From positions 288,746 through 352,745 of the forward strand of contig SSNU01000205.1 in the NCBI GenBank assembly GCA_012064415.1: DNA of 64,000 nucleotides, given 5' to 3'. Shown here one piece after another: positions 60,437-64,000 of this stretch. A model generated the notes under the pieces. It did not search any database. It was not told the origin of the DNA and saw only the letters and a list, made by a program, of their open reading frames with translations. Every line of letters begins with the position of its first letter. Position 1 is the stretch's first letter. The position numbers and the translations under genes were made by a program. Origin of the DNA: Gyrodactylus bullatarudis. Lineage: Eukaryota; Platyhelminthes; Monogenea; Gyrodactylidea; Gyrodactylidae.

Positions 60437-63143
60437 GCCCGAATTCCTATTAGTTGATCTTGCGAATTTATACTGAAAATATTGAGACACTTACTTAGCC
60501 GAGCATTTTCATTTAAACTAAAGCTAAAGAGTTTAAATTAGAGAGTAGTTAGTCCTTTTTATTTCTCCTTAAGTTAACTTGGAATCGTTTTGGTCTTTTT
60601 GTTATCGATGACTATGAAAACTCACCGCAAGGGATTCGTTCTCCCCTGCATTGGTGTTAAAAAGCCTTTAGTTTCAGATAAATTACTACAAAACAAGAGG
60701 AGTCAATGTTCTATTGAGTAGCCGTCAAATAATGACTATTCTAACGATCACTACTCTTCCGAAAGAAAATACGGATTCGAGATCAGCTTGATTATTTTCC
60801 CGAGCATACGAAATCTTGAATTGGACAAAAGTATTATTATTATCACCTGAAACCAGGCTTAGATTTAAATTCTTCTCTCTGAGACTGACTTCAATTCTTA
60901 ATTTTTCTATCAATCAAAAAAGACACAATTGACAAAACATAAAAGTTTAATTTGAACAAAAACGAACATTTATTCTACGATTTTAAAAATGAGACGATTT
61001 TTCAAAGGACAAAAATTATGTAAGACTATATTTTCTCACATGGTTGACAGCAATATTTTTAAGCTAAAATTAATTTTCTACTTTAATCAATAAGAAAATT
61101 ATTCAACAATATATTAATGTGTAGTACACACACAATGTGTACAAAACTAGAACAAAAGGTCGAGATAAATAATAATACTTAATTAGGGGGTAATATATTC
61201 GTGATTCAATAAAAATAAGATGTTTCAATAGAAATATTTTTACTGTAAGAAATTTAGATGAAATAAAATTGTTGAAACAAGAATTGTAATTAACTGGTTT
61301 TTCTGAATTTTTATTCTTAGTGACTTATAAAACTGAGGGGTATACCACATTTTATTGATCCCTAGTTTCTTTTCTAACTTTTAATCAATAGATTAGGATC
61401 TTATCGTGGAAAATAATTCTTTTCTCAAATTATTTCTTAACCTGTTTTATTATTCGTTTGTTATTAAATTAGAATAATTCTTGTAACTCTACGTCTGATT
61501 TTTCATTCTACTATTCATGAAACACTACTCATGCTCATTATGTTGTTCAATTGCTATCTGGCTTGCATTGTTTGTAATAATGTCTAATTGTATAACTGAG
61601 AAGAGTTAAAGAATATTTTTTGAAGTCTGACTTTATTGGATTCATAATAATTTTTATAGCTTGACAAATTTTTATCTCGTATTTAAATTGAATTTGCTAT
61701 CATCTCATGTTTCAGACAAGGGATATTAAAAATTCATCTACCTCTAATAATTATAATTATTCAATGATAAAGTATAATTTTGAATTTTAGATAATTTAGG
61801 AAAATATTATTTTTACTATTTCTACTATCAAGTAATTTAAGAAAATATTTATCTTATTTAACACGTCTTTTTTATTGATAGTTTTTAATTTTTTAAAGTT
61901 TTATTCATTTGAAAATTGTAAGAGCCCACCAGTGACTTCCCTATTAAAGGCCTACCCGATATCTCAGAAATTCAGAGCGGAAAAACTTGCATTTTGTCAT
62001 AATTATTGATTGGTTTTTATTCCGCTTTTTGTGTTTTTTTTCACTACATCGATATCTTTTTAATAATAACCCTTTAAGAGCCAGAGAATTTTTTTTCAAG
62101 GTACATAGCTAAGATTGGAAATTTTATATGGTTTAAGTATACGCTGATAACGAATATGAAATTTTTTTAAAAATCAACCTATAGTTCAGGAGTTATTGGC
62201 CCAAAAAGTGCTCATTTTTAGACCCTGAAAATGGCTAACTTTTTTATTTAAAAAAATGACATAAAGGTAATAACATAAAGTCAGTATTCCGATTTGCCGG
62301 TCAATTTTTATCACCTATTTTTCTACTCTCAAAATAAATTTCCTCCTTACCTTATTACTTATGAGTAGACATATCATAACACCACCAAGCGTTGCTTTGG
62401 TGTACGACTTGAGGTATAAAAATGTCAATCTTAAGTTGATTCTTGCATTGTCTAGGTCCAATTCATGTTTCAAAACTACTCAAATTTGAAAAATTAAGGA
62501 AATTTGAGTGCAAAGCTTTACGACTGAAAAGCATAATTTTTGCCTTATATGCATAAAATTTGAAGAGATGAATTTATTAAAATCAAAAATTACAAATTGA
62601 ATATGGAAATTTCTTTAAATTTTATCTCTAATTCAAATGAAATGAATTGACAATTTAAAATTGTAAAATAGAGTTGATTTGTGACGCTGGCATCAAACTG
62701 CTAAGTACGGCTTCAGTTCCGATTTTATAAAAATATAGTGTCAGATCTATACATTTATGACAGACAAATATTCCAGATTATTAAAGCTTGTCGCAATTTT
62801 TCCGACCAATAACTTCGAAAAATTCTGCCGATAAACTTGTTGCCTTGACAAGATGGACCATGGTTTGGCATTCAAAGACAAATTTATCCTAAATGGCAAA
62901 CGCTGAGAGAAGCTGACTGATTTAAAATATATATTCTGTGGAGTTATATCAACATGTGCAAATAAAATTTTATCTACTAATGCTTATAGTTCTTTCATAC
63001 TTATTTTCACGGTAAAAACGATAAACTATTTATCTAGACAGTTTAAAAATTCGAGTTAATTTGAGTTAACACATTCCAAACTATATAAACTTATTAATTT
63101 AAGAATTATAGATTATAAGAAATATAAATTATTTTTTATTAAA
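60437..63143. other. Intergenic repeat DNA
   Basis: Contains a family E copy (60553-60727), a family G copy (about 62070-62240) and one end of the 1173 bp TIR element (62283-62404). The remainder is AT-rich without recognised features. Confidence 0.55.
62283..62404. repeat. Solo end of the 1173 bp TIR element
   Basis: From agtcagtattccgatttgcc to the gagtagacatatcataa block this is almost identical to the inverted right TIR at 52936-53046. It then ends in caccaccaa joined to gcgttgctttggtg, an inverted copy of the adjoining internal sequence. No partner end is visible to 64000. Confidence 0.75.
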
Positions 63144-63389
63144 TTAAAAAATCTGAGAGAATTCTAGTGGTAATGGAGGAGTAGGTGGCAGTTCTTCACA
63201 AAATAGTCTTTGATATTCCTTGTCGAAAATCTCCACATGATATTTTGTACAATGATGAACAAATAATTCATCTATTGTGGATTCCAACCCATAAACATTT
63301 TGGCTGCAATGGTTGCATGTGAAGTAAATGGAAGTTTGTTTGAATGCTTGCCCAACACGCGCCTCGCTCAAATTGGGTTCGCAGCCCAA
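63144..63389 (-). CDS. Zinc-finger-like frame opposing the edge ORF
   Basis: About 81 residues including YFTCNHCSQNV, DELFVHHCTKYH and EELPPTPPLPLEF. The C-x2-C ... H-x4-H spacing (about 17 residues between pairs) resembles a C2H2 finger. There is no proper ATG, as the frame opens with TTG, so it would be an exon or a remnant. It overlaps the + strand ORF by 46 bp, and at most one of the two is likely to be translated there. Confidence 0.35.
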   Translation of the reverse strand: MGCEPNLSEARVGQAFKQTSIYFTCNHCSQNVYGLESTIDELFVHHCTKYHVEIFDKEYQRLFCEELPPTPPLPLEFSQIF

Positions 63390-64000
63390 CCATTGCGAAT
63401 AATGTATTATCTATTTCCTTCTCGAATGTTTATGAAGAAAACTATGCATTACGTAAATACATTCAAGAACTTCATTCTGAAATTGACTATCTGCGCTCTC
63501 AAAATTCTCCTAATCAATCTGTCTTGAATCAACCAGCTCATATAATAAATTCTAATCTAACACCAATTAACAAAGCACCAAACACAGCCCCTCCAGGACA
63601 AAACAATACGATTCCAATCTCGAAAACAAACTTTAAACATCGAAACAATAATACACCAAGATCAAACAAATTCAATCTCATCGTCCACTCTTCCAACCCT
63701 GCTGAAATCAGAATTCAAAACATATCTCAACATATCAAATCGCTTATTCCCAACTACACCTGTACCTCATCGTACCACCAATCGAATCCTGAACCCAAAA
63801 ATCACTACTTCAAGATAATGGAGTCTCAAATCATCCCGACAGAACTCCTTATGCAAATCAAAAACCATTTCAAAACCTTAGATGTCACTATTTCACGTGC
63901 AAAACCAAGGTACGAACTTGCCAAACTCTTAAACCGTAAGACTTCTCCTCAACCTGAGACCAGTGAGACTCAGGTAACGAGGACTTCAAACAATAATCTT
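63344..64000 (+). CDS. Putative retroelement ORF1/gag-like frame, runs off the window
   Basis: ATG at 63344 opens a frame of 219 codons still open at the window end. Residues about 30-58 (VYEENYALRKYIQELHSEID, then YLRSQN) look like a coiled coil. A long Asn/Pro/Thr-rich stretch follows, then an alpha/beta segment (SNKFNLIVHSSNPAEIRIQN ... FKTLDVTISRAKPRYELAKL) that could be an RRM-like nucleic-acid-binding fold. Coiled coil plus RRM-like order is typical of non-LTR ORF1 proteins. Base composition is less AT-rich and more C-rich than the surroundings, suggesting a recent insertion. Not matched to a named family. Confidence 0.5.
   Translation, partial: MLAQHAPRSNWVRSPTIANNVLSISFSNVYEENYALRKYIQELHSEIDYLRSQNSPNQSVLNQPAHIINSNLTPINKAPNTAPPGQNNTIPISKTNFKHRNNNTPRSNKFNLIVHSSNPAEIRIQNISQHIKSLIPNYTCTSSYHQSNPEPKNHYFKIMESQIIPTELLMQIKNHFKTLDVTISRAKPRYELAKLLNRKTSPQPETSETQVTRTSNNNL

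Overview
The window looks like nuclear DNA of an arthropod, most likely a copepod such as a caligid sea louse. This is an inference from three things. The DNA is very AT-rich. The genes are split by introns from about 50 bp to 20 kb. The introns and intergenic DNA are full of mariner/Tc1-type elements and palindromic repeats. No rRNA, tRNA or CRISPR was recognised.

Three host genes can be assembled by following reading phase across splice sites. (1) A nicotinic-receptor-like Cys-loop channel subunit on the + strand, 2690-6808, in six visible exons with the signal-peptide exon missing. It has an acetylcholine-receptor-type Cys loop, but its ligand-binding residues are lost and the pore mouth reads Pro-Ala-Lys, as in anion channels. 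(2) A large - strand gene, 45909 down to 11296, in eight or nine exons. The predicted protein has an N-terminal membrane anchor, a Cys-containing NTR-like region, one Ig domain, one EGF domain, a second membrane segment and a cytoplasmic tail: a neuregulin/vein-like architecture. Its first intron is 20 kb. (3) A + strand glycerophosphocholine-phosphodiesterase-like (GDPD family) gene, about 57416-60387. Just upstream (56504-57055) is a cluster of coding-like short segments that I cannot name. At the right edge a reading frame that looks like a retroelement ORF1 runs out of the window (63344-64000), facing a zinc-finger-like - strand frame.

Layout: 1-2.7 kb, AT-rich flank; 2.7-6.8 kb, channel gene; 6.8-11.3 kb, intergenic DNA between two convergent genes; 11.3-45.9 kb, the Ig-EGF gene, whose introns hold most of the mobile elements; 46-56.5 kb, intergenic repeats, a solo LTR and a 1.17 kb TIR element; 56.5-60.4 kb, unidentified cluster and GDPD gene; 60.4-64 kb, repeats and the edge ORF.

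The repeat landscape is rich. It includes two dispersed families of long palindromic (fold-back) elements (A and B), a 2.1 kb DDE transposon with 64 bp TIRs and a broken transposase, a 1173 bp TA-flanked element with ~103 bp TIRs and a small HTH-like ORF, a DD34D mariner relic, a 239 bp mariner-type MITE, a solo LTR with a 5 bp target duplication, a fold-back element with two perfect 93 bp arms, and an 89 bp-arm intronic hairpin. The three host genes have no evident functional link to each other.
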